A stretch of DNA of 64,000 nt, taken from positions 1 to 64,000 of the forward strand of contig JBAKBP010001417.1 in the NCBI GenBank assembly GCA_037953745.1, given 5' to 3'. Made by a program: the position numbers and the translations under genes. Source of the DNA: Lithodes maja (lineage: Eukaryota; Arthropoda; Malacostraca; Decapoda; Lithodidae). Numbering within the stretch: the first letter of the stretch is position 1; each line of letters opens with the position of its first letter. Of this stretch, positions 50,079 to 61,702 are shown in pieces. The notes under the pieces were generated by a model. It did not search any database and was not told where the DNA came from. It saw only the letters and a program-made list of their open reading frames with translations.

Positions 50079-51971
50079 TTACTCCACAGCCATATCCTCC
50101 AAGCCTTCAATATCTGAAGGGGGAGCTAGGGCTAGGGCTACCTCAGGAGTGGCTAGGCTGGCAGGAGCTACCACAGGGGCGGCTGGGGCTACCACAGGGG
50201 CGGCTGGGGCTACCTCAGGAGTGGCCTTCACAGGGGATGCTAGGTCCTCCCAGCCTTCAAAATCAGCAGGAGGCATAGGTTCTGGTGTGGTAAGAGGTTC
50301 AGGTGAGCTGGTACGCGAGTCGTCTGTGAGAGGCATTGTTGCAGGTCTAGGGTTGTCTGGTTCATCTGATCGGCGGCCCCGTTGGTGCATGTTTTTCATC
50401 AGGTCCCTGATGTCTGCCTGCTTGACTGCCCTGCCCCTTTTCGCATAGAACTCATTACGGAGGATGTGGAAATCGATTGTTTCACTTGCATTATATTGGC
50501 TAGACTGTTCCACAAATTTTACCATACCATCGAAATAGGTAGCAGCTTCCTTCCAGGTTACTTTGCCATCGTCATTTGCCTCTTCCTCTTCCTCAGACGA
50601 GTGCTCCTCAACATATTCTGGCTCCACAACACTCCGGATAATTTCTGCATCTGTCACCTCTTCCTCGCCCTGCAGGTCACCATCCACATCAACCCACTCC
50701 TCAATATCCTCTTCAGTCATCCTCTTGGGGTCGTTGACCGGCACGGTATCCATCAGGCCTCGGATTTCGTTGATTGCCTCCCTGCGACGCCCAAGAAAGC
50801 CTTCAAAATCGTGCTCATCTTCTTCAACTTCTTCAGGGTCATCAACCTGGGCATACAGCTTGTTCCAACATTTCTTGAGGGTTACCTCCGAAACATCCTT
50901 CCAGGCTAGGGCAGCATCATATATGGCATCCTTGATGGAAAAACTTGACTGGAAAGTTTTTACTGATGCATCAGAGTTAATCAGCTTGCGGGCAAATGAG
51001 GACTTGTAGCTCTGCTTAAACTTTTGGCACACACCCTGGTCCATTGGTTGTATCAGACTAGTCACATTAGGGGGCAAGTAGGTGACAAAGATGTTTCCAG
51101 ACACTAGTTCGTGGGCAGGGGGATGTGCTCTGCAGTTATCCAGGAATAGGACAGCCTTGGTGTCCTCAGAAAGGCCAATCGACTTGAAGTAGGCCTTGAC
51201 TTCGGGAACAAAGTGCTTAAAGAACCAATCATGGAATACTTGGGCAGTCATCCATGCATTGCTCTGTGCATCATAGATCACTGGCAACTTCCCTCGCATG
51301 TTCTTGAAAGCACGGGGATTCTTAGCCTTGCCGATAACAAACAAACGATTGCGACATTTACCGGAAGCATTCCCACTCAGCAGGATTGTGAGACGTTCTT
51401 TATTCATTTTGAATCCGGGCGCAGCCTTCTCTCCTCTACCAGCTAATGTCCTTGTTGGCAAACAGCGCCAATATAGCCCTGTCTCGTCTGCGTTAAAGAT
51501 TTGGTCTGGGGTCAGCTGGTGGTCATGAACAATGGTAGCAAAAATGTGTGCAAACCGATCGGCGGCCTCTTTGTCGGCAGAATTCTTTTCTCCGGCGACA
51601 TCTAGGACCCTAATTCCATGCCTAATTTTAAAGTTTCTCAACCAGCCGTCGGAGAATTTTATATCGTCTTCCATATTCATATCACACAGGAATTGCTTGG
51701 CCTTTTCAATTATCATAAGCCCTGAGATAGGCTTGCCCTCAGCCCGCTTGGACGTAAACCACTTATGCACTGCCTCGTCAAGTTTTTCATGTTTTGGTTT
51801 TTTCATTGTCTTTCTCACATCACCCGTGTAACTTGACTTTCCAAAGGCAACAAACTTCGATAAGTTAGCCTTTGCCTTCACTATGTTTGAAACTGTGGAG
51901 GCACCGATATTAAAAGTTTCCATAACTTTACGCCGATCACTGCCTTTCTCTACCATCGCTATCACTCGCAA
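50079..51971 (-). CDS. Tigger/pogo transposase (DDE_1), about 630 aa, N-terminus cut by LINE
   Basis: The frame extends upstream of 51971 to about 52018 (KHKRKHVTLSIADKLRVIAM) without an ATG before the CR1 insertion, so the true start has been displaced. It starts with a CENP-B-like helix-turn-helix (VMETFNIGASTVSNIVK), followed by a second DNA-binding HTH (LDEAVHKWFTSKRAEG...GWLRNFKIRHGI). The catalytic core has Asp162 in NADETG, Asp278 in FLDNCRAHP and Asp311 in QPMDQGV, a DD32D arrangement. The C-terminus is acidic and ends in Ala-Pro repeats. It is a cut-and-paste transposase targeting TA. The catalytic triad is intact, but without its start codon this copy is probably not translated normally. 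Confidence 0.92.
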   Translation of the reverse strand: MRVIAMVEKGSDRRKVMETFNIGASTVSNIVKAKANLSKFVAFGKSSYTGDVRKTMKKPKHEKLDEAVHKWFTSKRAEGKPISGLMIIEKAKQFLCDMNMEDDIKFSDGWLRNFKIRHGIRVLDVAGEKNSADKEAADRFAHIFATIVHDHQLTPDQIFNADETGLYWRCLPTRTLAGRGEKAAPGFKMNKERLTILLSGNASGKCRNRLFVIGKAKNPRAFKNMRGKLPVIYDAQSNAWMTAQVFHDWFFKHFVPEVKAYFKSIGLSEDTKAVLFLDNCRAHPPAHELVSGNIFVTYLPPNVTSLIQPMDQGVCQKFKQSYKSSFARKLINSDASVKTFQSSFSIKDAIYDAALAWKDVSEVTLKKCWNKLYAQVDDPEEVEEDEHDFEGFLGRRREAINEIRGLMDTVPVNDPKRMTEEDIEEWVDVDGDLQGEEEVTDAEIIRSVVEPEYVEEHSSEEEEEANDDGKVTWKEAATYFDGMVKFVEQSSQYNASETIDFHILRNEFYAKRGRAVKQADIRDLMKNMHQRGRRSDEPDNPRPATMPLTDDSRTSSPEPLTTPEPMPPADFEGWEDLASPVKATPEVAPAAPVVAPAAPVVAPASLATPEVALALAPPSDIEGLEDMAVE

Positions 51972-52018
51972 TTTATCAGCTATGGACAGAGTTACGTGCT
52001 TCCTCTTATGTTTGTTCT

Positions 52019-55000
52019 TGTATTTACCTAATTGCCTAATTGTATTTACCTAATTGTAGTTTACAGGAGTTGAGCTAAGCTCGTGTTGTCCCGTCTCTCA
52101 GTCTACTTTTTATCCAATTTTTTCTTGAAAATATGGATGTTCCTTGCCCCTACCACCTCCTCCTCCAGCCCATTCCATTTGTCAATACATCTATAGGGGA
52201 AGCTAAACTTCCTGATATCGTTCTTGCAGGTAGGTCTTTTTACTTTGTAGCTGTGGCCTCTAGTTATTCCTGTATCCATAATTAATATATCCTCCCTATC
52301 CAGCCTCTCCAGCCCCCGGGCACATTTGTACATCATTATCATGTCTCCCCTCTCTCTCCTCTCTTTTAGACTCGGTAGATTTAATTTGTCTAGCCTCCCT
52401 TCATATGGCAGTTCTCTGAGACTTGGAACCAATCTAGTGACTGCTCTCTGGATTCTTTCTAACTTGTGAATATGCTTCTTTAGATGCGGGGACCACACCA
52501 CTGCTGCATACTCCAATCTTGGTCTAATCATACTCTTCATAATTTTCGCTACCATGGTCTCATCCAAGTAGTTCAGAGCAACTTTCATATTCCCGGCCAT
52601 TGCATACATTCCGCTAAAGAGCTTGTTAATAGCGACAAATTATCTTGTATAATCAACCCTAAATCTTTTTCTTTTTCGGCCTTGCTAATTATATTATCTC
52701 CCATCCTGTACTCCCAATTTGGTCTATTCACACTTCTTCCCATATTTAACACATGGCATTTACTTATATTAAATTTCATTTTCCACTTGGTGCTCCATTC
52801 GTATATTTTATCTAAATCCCCTTGCAGCTCCTCACAACTACTTTTATTTGTTATTTGTCTCATAATTTTTACGTCATCTGCAAACATTGACATGTAAGAG
52901 TTTATGCCTATCGGCAGGTCATTCACGTACATAAGGAACATGAGAGGTGCCAACACAGATCCCTGCGGCACACCACTCTCAACTTTCCGCCACGATGAGT
53001 AAGTTCCTCTAATGTTGGTCCTCATTTCCCTATCCGTTAAATAACTCTCCATCCATTTCAGCAAACTCCCCCTGACACATCCTAGCATCTCAAGCTTAGA
53101 TAACAATCTCTTATGTGGTACCTTATCGAATGCTTTGGAAAGGTCTAAGTAGACGCAGTCCACCCATCCGCCTTTTTCTTGGAGTACATCTATCACCCTA
53201 CTGTAATAACATAGCAAACTGGTAACACAAGATGTCCCTTCTCTGAATCCAAATTGCTTTGGGGTTATTATCTTCTTTCTCTCCAACATTTTCATCCATC
53301 TCTTCCTAATTAGCTTTTCACAAATCTTGCATACAATACTAGTAAGTGAAACTGGTCTATAGTTTAGAGGGTCCTCAGGGTTTCCATTCTTGTATATCGG
53401 AATGATATTAGCTCTTTTCCATTCAACAGGAACCTGTCCTTTATCTAAGGAAGCTTGAATTATGTCCCTCACTGGCTCTACTAATTGTTCTGCACACTCC
53501 TTTAAAACCCAGGCAGACACTTCATCTGGTCCCATAGCTTTCCTTACTTCAAGTCCTCTCATCGCAGATAACAGCTCATCTCTAATTATTTCAATCTTAC
53601 TAAGACCACTCTCCAGTACTCCCGCCTGTGGTTCGTCAAAACCTTCCTCTCTAGTAAAAACTGACCCCAATTTGTTATTCATTACCTCACACATGTCCGA
53701 TACATTTTCATACGTCCTAGCATCAACTCTTAATTTAGTAATTTGTTTCTTTACCTTCAACTTACTGTTTATATATTTATAAAATAATCTAGGGTCACTT
53801 TCACATTTATTTACTATGTTCTTCTCATAGTTCATTTTAACTTGCCTAATTATGTTAACATATCTATTCCTCTCCTGTTTATATTTATTCCGATTACTCT
53901 CAGTGTTCCTTCTTCTTAATCTAGCCCAAGCTGCATCACGCCTACCTAAAGCTCTTTTGCATTTCAAATTAAACCAATCTTTCTGCTTAGTAAAATTTCC
54001 AGTTTTATATCTTGGGACAAACATATTGGTTCCCACTCTATAAATTTCGAGGAATCTACTATATTTACCTTGTACGTCCCGTTCCTTCAAAATAAGATCC
54101 CAATCTACTCCCTCTAAATATCTTTTCAAGGATACATAATCAGCTTTACTATAATTTAATCTGTCATTTATGTAGCTATTGTCTAATCTATTGGCATTAC
54201 TCGAGGTCAACTTCCATTTTAGTAATAGGTGATCACTTTTACCTACAGGACATAGATAGTTTATATCACTAATTTCGTGAGGATCTTTTGTAAAAATCAG
54301 ATCGAGTTTAGAAGGTTCGTTATTACCCCTCATTCTTGTATTTTCCTTCACATGTTGTGCAAGTACATTTTCCGTAACCAACTCCACTAGCCGACTTCCC
54401 CAAGATCTCTGATTTGGCCCTGCATCTCCCGATTCCCAATCAACCTCACTACAGTTGAAATCTCCTACCAAGATCAATCGATTCTTCCTTAAAAGCAATC
54501 TTCTCAACGACTGAATCATATCCTCTACCATCTCCTCAAACTCCAACTCCCTCCATGCTCTGGTCTTTGGTGGCATGTAAGCTACTGCTATGTCTAGCTT
54601 TTTTCCTTCTATATCATTGAGTTCAACTGCCATTATTTCTGCCTTGTCATTATTTAACTCCACGTGCTTTGCTGTCATAGGGTTCTTAACTAATACTGCC
54701 ACTCCACCTCCCCTTTTACCCTTTCTATCATTTCTCCATATATTATATCCTTCACTAAACACTATGTTGCTGTCAAAGTCCTGGTTCAGCTTTGTCTCTG
54801 TCAAACAGACTATCTGTGGTTGATCTTTTCTTAATATATTATCTAACTCTACCTTTTTACTATTTATTCCATCTATATTAGTGTAGTAGCACAGTATATT
54901 TGAATCCACCTCCTTGTTTCTCTTCCCTCTCTGCCTCCTACCAGGTTCACCTCCTCCTCCATCCCTTCCCTGACCCAGTTCCACCTCCCCCACTAATTCT

Positions 55001-55415
55001 ATTCTCCTCCCCCCTCTCTCTCCCTCTGTTCCACCCTCTCCACCACATCCTGGCTCTCTCTCCGGTCCCCTGCTCCCTGCATTATCTCTCGCTCCGTCTC
55101 CTTGCTTTGACTTCGTACTTGTCTCTCTGTCTCTTTCCCTATCACTCCTCTTACTTTCGGTTCTTGGTGGCTCCTGATGTACCACTTCCTTACTTGCCCT
55201 TCCCTTATTCTCCAAAAAAATTTCTTCTTTTGCTCTTCAGAGCAATCATTCCTCCCTCGTGCACCTGAACTTGCTGTGGGACCCATCACTAAGTCACTAT
55301 ATCACAGGATAAACACGGGATAAACAACGTTTCAGGTAGACCGACAACGGCAGACAGTTTACCCCGGCCTGGCCGCTAGAGGGACGATATTTTGAATTAT
55401 CGCGCGGCCGGGAAA
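52019..55415 (-). mobile_element. CR1-type LINE, near full length
   Basis: The 3' end has CR1-like terminal repeats (TTTACCTAATTG x3 near 52020-52060). The 5' region before the ATG at about 55286 reads TATCCTGTGATATAGTGACT. Inserted just upstream of the Tigger transposase start. No clear target duplication. Confidence 0.8.
52103..55286 (-). pseudogene. CR1 LINE ORF2: AP endonuclease and RT, two frameshifts
   Basis: The probable start is MGPTASSGARG at 55286. A 1-bp slip in an A/T run near 55213 shifts into the long frame 52585-55215, which has charged N-terminal sequence. The endonuclease follows (YYTNIDGINSKKVELD, LTETKL, VGDFNCSEVDW, GKSDHLLL). The RT has FGFREGTSCVTS, LDLSKAFDKVPHKRLL, SGVPQGSVLAPLMF and FADD. 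A second disruption near 52600, with loss of several codons, moves to the frame 52103-52609 holding the C-terminus (RPRLEYAAVVWSPH, RDILIMD-like, FPYRCIDKWNGLEEEVV). It would copy itself by target-primed reverse transcription, but this copy is broken. Confidence 0.9.
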
Positions 55416-56419
55416 TTCAAAAATGCGAACTATTGGGTGAATTCGGATTTGGCCTCAAATTCAAAAATTCGGACTATTGGGTGAATTCGGATTTGGCCTC
55501 AAATTGAAAAATTCGGACTATTGGGAGATTCGAATTATCGGTCGTCGGATTAACGGAAGTTTACTGTACATACGGATTGGGACAAGCAAGATAGACAAGG
55601 TAGGATACAGTATGTATGACGCGATGGAGGAAGTGAATGCAGAAAAGGATATAGGAGTAGTGATAGACAATAAGTTAAATTTCTCAGAACATTTAGCAGA
55701 AAAGATAAACAAAGCCAATAGAATTGTAGGGCTGATAAGGAGGACATTTGTGTCACTTGACGAAGAAATCTTCAGGAATCTCTATACAGCGCTGGTTAGG
55801 CCGCACCTGGAATATGCGAACCAGGTGTAGGCTCCATATATGGTATAGGATATAGAATAGATATATATAGAGTGGAGAAAGTGCAGAGGAGAGCTAGCAA
55901 GCTGGTACCAACGTTGAAGAATGCGGGCTATGAGCAGAGGTTGAGGACACTGGGGCTTCCGACACTGGCATATAGGAGAAAGAGAGGGGATATGATAGAG
56001 ACTTTTAAGATAGTGTCAGGAAAGTATGATGAGGATGTGTGTGAAGGTATCTTCTTGATGCGGGAGGGAACAAGAACGAGAGGACACTCAAAGAAAATTT
56101 ACAAAGAAAGAAATAGGCTTGAGAAGGCAAAGAACTCATTTTGTGATAGAGTGGTAAATGAGTGGAACGCACTGCCCCAGTATGTAGTCGATTCCGAATC
56201 AATAAGGGAGTTTGAAAGTAATCTTGATAAAGCATGGGGAAGACAAGATTTGAAGTTTGATTATAAAGCAAAAATACAGAATAGTAAAAATGTTGCGTCT
56301 GCTACCGCCGCCGCCAACACTGTGAACGACCGCAGCAGTGCAAGTACTGGTACTGAGCTGGATACACAGGCCTAGTTTGCCTTTTTCCAGAGGATCTACT
56401 GTAAGAAACTGTAAGAAAC

Positions 56420-57372
56420 TGTAAGAATAATGCATGCACTCCTCCAGTCTAGTGGAGCCATTGACACAACAAATTACACATTGAATAGTCTTACCAGCCA
56501 ATCTATTATAACATCTCCACTCTTCTTAACACTCTCCGACTCATATGACGCTAGAGCGTCATATGAAGGTTTGGCCAAAATACTCATATGACGCTAGAGC
56601 GTCATATGAACTTATCTTAATATCTCTCTAATAAGTTATACGACGCTCTAGCGTCATATTGAGCTCAGTAAGTTAGGTAAGTTAGATCAAAATCTGTCGA
56701 ATGGTGGCAACCCCATGTTCCTCCGACTTCTAAGGTCCGTCAGTGAGATTTTGACAGTTGTGGGGATAATACCGTGTCAGCCGCCTCCTCGTCAGTAAGT
56801 TAATATAATCTGTCTGGGGGGGTTAATACACTCCACAGCAATACCATCCATACCTTCTGCTTTTCCCACTCTCATTTGTCTCACTGTTTCTTTCACCTCA
56901 CTCTTCCCAATCTTTTCATTCATTCCCTGCCACCTGGGTGGCTTGGGTAACCTAGGCTATATCCATCAACCACTGCTTCTATCACTGCCTCCCTTCTATC
57001 TCTTATATTTAGCAAAGATTAAAAATACTGAGCATATATTTTCCTAACTTGACTCCTTCCACTAGTAACACTCCATTTGCATCTTTCACCGACTCTTTTC
57101 TGTTTTGTTCTCCTTTCCTTACTCTAATTTTTCTTACAGTATTCTTACAGTATTCTTACAGTTTTGCCTCTCGCCTTTTCTCCTTGTACCACTCCCATAC
57201 CTCAACACTATCATCCTGTAAAACCCTCTCAAACCACTGTCTCTTTTCCTCTACTGCCTTTCTCACTGTATCATTCCACCACTCGCTTCCCTTCATGATA
57301 CCTCTGCCTAATACTTTCCTATACCACATACTTCCTCTGCGCTTGCTTTCACTCCATCCTTAAACTGTTTCC
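56420..57372 (-). pseudogene. Decayed RTE LINE fragment
   Basis: On the minus strand it parallels 60330-61040 of the intact RTE, but with many indels and stops. It contains GTAAGAA/TTCTTACAGT short repeats near 56400-56430 and 57130-57160. It is split by a TTAA element at 56526-56826. Confidence 0.75.
56526..56826. mobile_element. Small TTAA element with three hairpins
   Basis: TTAA borders. Removing the insert restores the RTE sequence found near 60430. Two copies of a 24-bp hairpin (10-bp arms CATATGACGC, loop TAGA) and a third variant lie at 56543-56670. End inverted repeats are weak (TTAACACTCTCC vs TTAACCCCCCC). Confidence 0.7.
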
Positions 57373-58602
57373 ATTACATTCCCCAAACCCAACAAAGACC
57401 CCACGCTGCCCTCCTCACACCGCCCCATCACACTCTTTTGCACCCCCTCCAAAGTCTCAGAATGCCTCATACTACAACTGACCACACAATCTCTACCCCT
57501 AGCTCCAACACAACATGGCTTCAGGCCACTACACTCAACAAACACTCTTCTTACAGACCTTACACAAAGAGCTTTTGATGGCATCAACTCGGCTAGACCA
57601 CCACACAGATAACTACTTGCCACACTCGACATTAGTAAAACCTTCGGTGCCATCCCCCGCCAAAACCTAACAAACAAAATCTTCAACACAAACATGCACA
57701 ACACAAAAAGGTGGCTGGCCAACTACCTACCAGGCAGATGTGCACACGTATCATTTGCCGGTCAGTCATCTAACTTCAGAAACTTTACAAACGGAGTCCC
57801 GCAAGGATCCGTCCTGTCACCCGCACTCTTCAATCTATAACTGCATGATATACCCACACCCCACGCACCTCAAATAAATATAGCTTCCTACGCAGACGAC
57901 ATAACACTCACATGCACACACCAAGACCCAGACAGAGCAACGCTTCTCCTTCAACCCTATCTCAACACACTACATGACTGGTGCACTAGACTCAAATTAG
58001 ACCCAGCCAAATCCACTGCAACCCTACTCACAAGCTGGACAGCCAAATACAAAAACACCCCACACCTCACCATAAAGAACACCTCCCTAATACACACACA
58101 CACTGCTGTCACCTGAACAGCATATAAATAAAATAACTGGTGAAGCCTATGCAGTGTTGACTAACATGAGAATAGCTCTGAATTATTTAGATGAAGAGAT
58201 GTTAGCAAAAATAATAGGGACAATAATACGACCAAGACTGGAGTATGCAGCAGTGGTGTGGTCTCCACACCTTATAAAACATAATACAAAAATGGAAAGA
58301 GTTCAGAGAGTTGCCACTAAGATGATAGCTAGCCTTAGAGACCTGCCATATGAGGAGAGATTGGAGAGGCTAAAGCTGCCAATGCTGAGGGAGAGGAGAG
58401 AGAGAGGTGACATGATCATGATGTTTAAGTGTGTGAAGGGTTTTGAGAAGATCGATAAGGGAGATTTTGTGGTGAGGGACGAGGGAAGAACCAGGGGTCA
58501 TGAATGTAAGTTGAGGAAAGTTGTATGTAAGTCTGATGTAAGAAAGTTCAGCTTCCCGTATAGAAGCATTGATTGTTGGAATAAGTTGGATGGGGAGGTG
58601 GT

Positions 58603-61600
58603 CTATCTATCTATCTATATGCTCAGGCCCAATCCCCATTTTGGGGGTAGCCGACTCAAGACAGAGCAAGAACAAGGAAAACACAAAAACATCATAAAAC
58701 AAAAAATAAACACAGATAAAAAACACAAACTCTCACACATCCAGGTCACCCAGGAGAAGACCCAGAGACCAGGGTTACCAAGGTCGCTCCAGCACTCCCC
58801 CGGCCCCTGACCACCCGGAGAGGTTCCGATCTCGGCAGGCAGACATGCAGCGGAGCCAAAGCCACAAGCCCTCCCACCACACTTCCAGGCACACCCTTCA
58901 TATTAATCGTCTCCCCGGGCCAGGCGCCTGATGGACTATTATCTAGTCCAACTTGCGCCCGACCCCTTACTCCAAATGACCACGTGTTCACTCAACTATT
59001 CACAAGCATTCTCCATTCACTCTTGTCCACCACCACTTCCCCTGCCTGATCTATAGTCATTCCTCTATCATCCAAAGCCTTTCTTACACAGTCTCTCCAT
59101 CTCAATGGGGGTCTTCCTGCCCTTCTATCTCCCCTTGTATCTGACTCACATATTCTCTTTGTAAGCCTTTCATCTCCCATTCGTTCCACATGACCATACC
59201 AGCTCAGCACCCTTCTGTCCACTCTGGCTGACAAATGTTCCTGCTGCCCCACTCTCCTATGTATCTCTTCATTCCTCAATCTGTCTCTACGAGTAACTCC
59301 ACACATACTCCTCAAGCAGCTCATCTCCATCACATCCAGCCCTCTTTTCTCCTTTTTCTTCAGAGCCCATGTCTCAGCCCCATACATCACTGTTGGCACA
59401 ACAATTCCTTGATACAGTGCACTTTTTACTTTCACTCCGAGATTTCTCGTCTTCCACATACTTCCCATTGCTCCGAAAACCTTCCTTCCTTCACACACTC
59501 TCTGTTTTACCTCCACTTCCATACCTCCACTCCTGCTTATTGTTCCTCCTAGATATTTAAAACACTCTACTTGTTCCAATATTTCCCCATCCAGCCTCAC
59601 ATCTAGATTCACCCTATGCTCTCCCCTATTACACACCATTACTTTACTTTTATTGACGTTCACCTTCAGTTTCCTCCTTCCACAAACCACACCAAACTCT
59701 TTGACTACCTGCTGCAGTTTCTCATCAGAATCCGCCACCAATGCTGTGTCATCAGCGAACAGCAACTGATTCAACTCCCAATCTCTACCATTCTTTCCTA
59801 CTAAACCCAATCCTCTTCCCATAGTTCTCCTTTTCACCTCCCTCACCACACCATCCATAAACATATTAAACAGCCATGGTGACATTACACAACCCTGTCG
59901 CAAACCTACCTTTACCTCAAACCATTCACTCAACTCACCATTTCCTACTCTCACACATGCTCTGCTCCCTTCATAAAAACTCTTAACTGCTTCTAACAAA
60001 TTTCCTCCTATTTCATAAATCCTTAACACCTTCCACATTGCTTCACGGTCCACACGATCATACGCTTTTTCCAAGTCCATAAAAGCCCAAAATATCTCCT
60101 TATGCTTCTCTAAATACTTCTCGCATAACTGTCTTACTGCAAACATCTGATCCACGCACCCTCTTCCCCTCCTAAAACCGCACTGTTCTTCTCCTATTGC
60201 AACTTCCGTACACTTTATTATCCTCTCTATCAACACCCTGCCATACAGCTTTCCAACCACTGACAATAAACTAATACCTCTATAACTTGAACACTCCTGC
60301 CGATCTCCCTTCCCCTTGTACAACGGCACAATACATGCACTCTTCCAGTCTATTGGTACCATTGACACAGCAAAGCACACATTGAAAAGTCTCACCAACC
60401 AATCTATTATCACATCTCCACCCTTCTTTATACACTCCACAGCAATACCATCCAAACCTTCTGCTTTTCCCGCTCTCATTTGTTTCACTGCTTCTTTCAC
60501 CTCATTTTCCTCAATCCTTTCATTCATTCCCTGCCACCTGGGTGGCCTGGGTAACCTATCTCCATCCACCTCTGCTTCAATCACTGCTTCTCTTCCATCT
60601 CTTGTATTTAACAAAGATTCAAAATACTCGGCATATCTTTTCCTCACTTCAACTGGTTCCACTAGTAATTCTCCATTTTCATCTTTCACTGACTCTTCCC
60701 TCTTTTGTCCTCCTTTCCTTACTTTATTTACCTCCTTCCAGAACATCTTCTTTCGTTCTTCAAAATTCTCACTCAGCCTTTGGCCCCACCTTTCGTTTGC
60801 ATCTTTTTTCGCTTCTCTAATTTTCCGTTTTGCCTCTCTCCTTTTCTCCTTGTACCTCTCCCATACCTCAACACTACCATCCTGTAAAACCCTCTCAAAA
60901 CACTGTCTCTTCTCCTCAACTGCCTTTCTCACCGTATCATTCCACCACTCGCTTCCCTTCCTGATACCTCTGCCTCCTACTTTCCTTTTGCCGCATACTA
61001 CCTCTGCACTTGCTTTCACTCCTTCCTTAAACTGTTGCCATTCAATCTCTACTTCTCTCTCTTCCATCTCTCTCACTTCCATCCACTTTTCATTTAGTCT
61101 TTCCTTGTACTCCCTCTCTTTTTCACTCTTCTCTAACTCACTAACTTTTATTACCTCTCTTACTTCACGCTTGTCTCTTATTCTCCTGTAACTCTTAACT
61201 CTTAGCTTTCCCTCCACCAGGTAATGATCTGACATACCCTCCGCCTCACCTCTCATCACATTCACATCCAGCAGTCTACACAATCTTTCCCTTGTCACCA
61301 GCACATAATCCATCAATGCCCTCTCTACAATCTCTCCCCTCACAAGTCTATGCCAGGTGTACTTGTGTATACGCCTTTTTTTGAAGAACGTATTACCTAC
61401 ACTCAATCTACACTCTTCACATACATTTTTCAGTCTTTCTCCACTCTCGTTTACACCATCCACACCAAAACTACCGATGACTCCCTCAACAGGCTCATTT
61501 CCTACCCTAGCATTTAGGTCCCCTAAAACTATAACATTTTCATTTTCATCAAACCCTTGCAGACAATCTCTCAAATCCTCCCAGAAACCCTCTACCTCGT

Positions 61601-61702
61601 CTAACTCTCTTTCACTTCCTGGTCCATACGCACTTACAAAAACCCACCTTTCACCCTTAAACCGCATTCTCACCCACATTAGCCTTGATGACACCTCTTT
61701 CC
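58603..61702 (-). mobile_element. RTE LINE insertion with 13-bp target duplication
   Basis: The direct repeat ATGGGGAGGTGGT is at 58590-58602 and 61703-61715. On the minus strand the element ends in (TAGA)n (58603-58618 on plus). 3.1 kb, 5'-truncated within the endonuclease. It splits the CR1 coding frame exactly at this site. Confidence 0.93.
58992..61694 (-). CDS. RTE LINE polyprotein: partial AP endonuclease and RT (900 codons, open)
   Basis: The first residues lie inside the endonuclease (RWVFVSAYGPGSERELDE), then VLGDLNARVGNEPV, ERALMDYVLVTRERL and EGMSDHYLVEGKL. A long charged linker follows. The RT reads RAGKAEGLDGIAVECIK, LYKGKGDRQECSSYRGISLL, CGFRRGRGCVDQM, FMDLEKAYDRVDREAMW, GLRQGCVMSPWLFNMFMDG and FADDTALV (FADD). 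The C-terminal segment is EQVECFKYLGGTISRSGG, MYGAETWALKKKEKR, LSWYGHVERMGDERLTKR and GRPPLRW. The frame is uninterrupted to its stop, so the insertion is recent, but the missing N-terminal endonuclease residues and start should make it inactive. The reported first codon is not the native start. Confidence 0.92.
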   Translation of the reverse strand: MSSRLMWVRMRFKGERWVFVSAYGPGSERELDEVEGFWEDLRDCLQGFDENENVIVLGDLNARVGNEPVEGVIGSFGVDGVNESGERLKNVCEECRLSVGNTFFKKRRIHKYTWHRLVRGEIVERALMDYVLVTRERLCRLLDVNVMRGEAEGMSDHYLVEGKLRVKSYRRIRDKREVREVIKVSELEKSEKEREYKERLNEKWMEVREMEEREVEIEWQQFKEGVKASAEVVCGKRKVGGRGIRKGSEWWNDTVRKAVEEKRQCFERVLQDGSVEVWERYKEKRREAKRKIREAKKDANERWGQRLSENFEERKKMFWKEVNKVRKGGQKREESVKDENGELLVEPVEVRKRYAEYFESLLNTRDGREAVIEAEVDGDRLPRPPRWQGMNERIEENEVKEAVKQMRAGKAEGLDGIAVECIKKGGDVIIDWLVRLFNVCFAVSMVPIDWKSACIVPLYKGKGDRQECSSYRGISLLSVVGKLYGRVLIERIIKCTEVAIGEEQCGFRRGRGCVDQMFAVRQLCEKYLEKHKEIFWAFMDLEKAYDRVDREAMWKVLRIYEIGGNLLEAVKSFYEGSRACVRVGNGELSEWFEVKVGLRQGCVMSPWLFNMFMDGVVREVKRRTMGRGLGLVGKNGRDWELNQLLFADDTALVADSDEKLQQVVKEFGVVCGRRKLKVNVNKSKVMVCNRGEHRVNLDVRLDGEILEQVECFKYLGGTISRSGGMEVEVKQRVCEGRKVFGAMGSMWKTRNLGVKVKSALYQGIVVPTVMYGAETWALKKKEKRGLDVMEMSCLRSMCGVTRRDRLRNEEIHRRVGQQEHLSARVDRRVLSWYGHVERMGDERLTKRICESDTRGDRRAGRPPLRWRDCVRKALDDRGMTIDQAGEVVVDKSEWRMLVNS

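Larger units (their letters stand above)
49185..55568 (-). mobile_element. pogo/Tigger-type DNA transposon with nested insertions
   Basis: TA borders at 49185-49186 and 55567-55568; ends CAGTAAACTTCCGTTAATCC, inverted at the right. A 50-bp unit (GGGTGAATTCGGATTTGGCC) is repeated inside the right end. It contains the transposase, a TTAA element (49497-49984) and a CR1 LINE (52019-55415). Without these it is about 2.5 kb, typical for Tigger. Confidence 0.9.
48727..56394 (+). pseudogene. CR1-like LINE split by a Tigger transposon
   Basis: 48727-49184 encodes an RT fragment (CDFMKAFDKVPHKRLIE, SGVPQGSVLGPLLFV, YLYADDTKLY). 55569-56394 continues with the RT end and C-terminus (IRIGTSKIDKVGYSMYD, EKDIGVVIDNKLNFSEH, VEKVQRRASKLVPTL, NSFCDRVVNEWNALP). 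The host LINE is cut at a TA. Across the junction one frame change exists, in the A8 run at 49171-49178. A Trp-to-stop-like change follows near 55830. No endonuclease, so 5'-truncated; it abuts the piggyBac at 48726. Confidence 0.85.

Noticed and set aside
60316..61191. 291-codon frame antisense to the RTE ORF
   Set aside because: Composition (Ser/Phe/Leu rich) is that of a reverse-complement shadow of a Lys/Glu-rich coding region. No domain.
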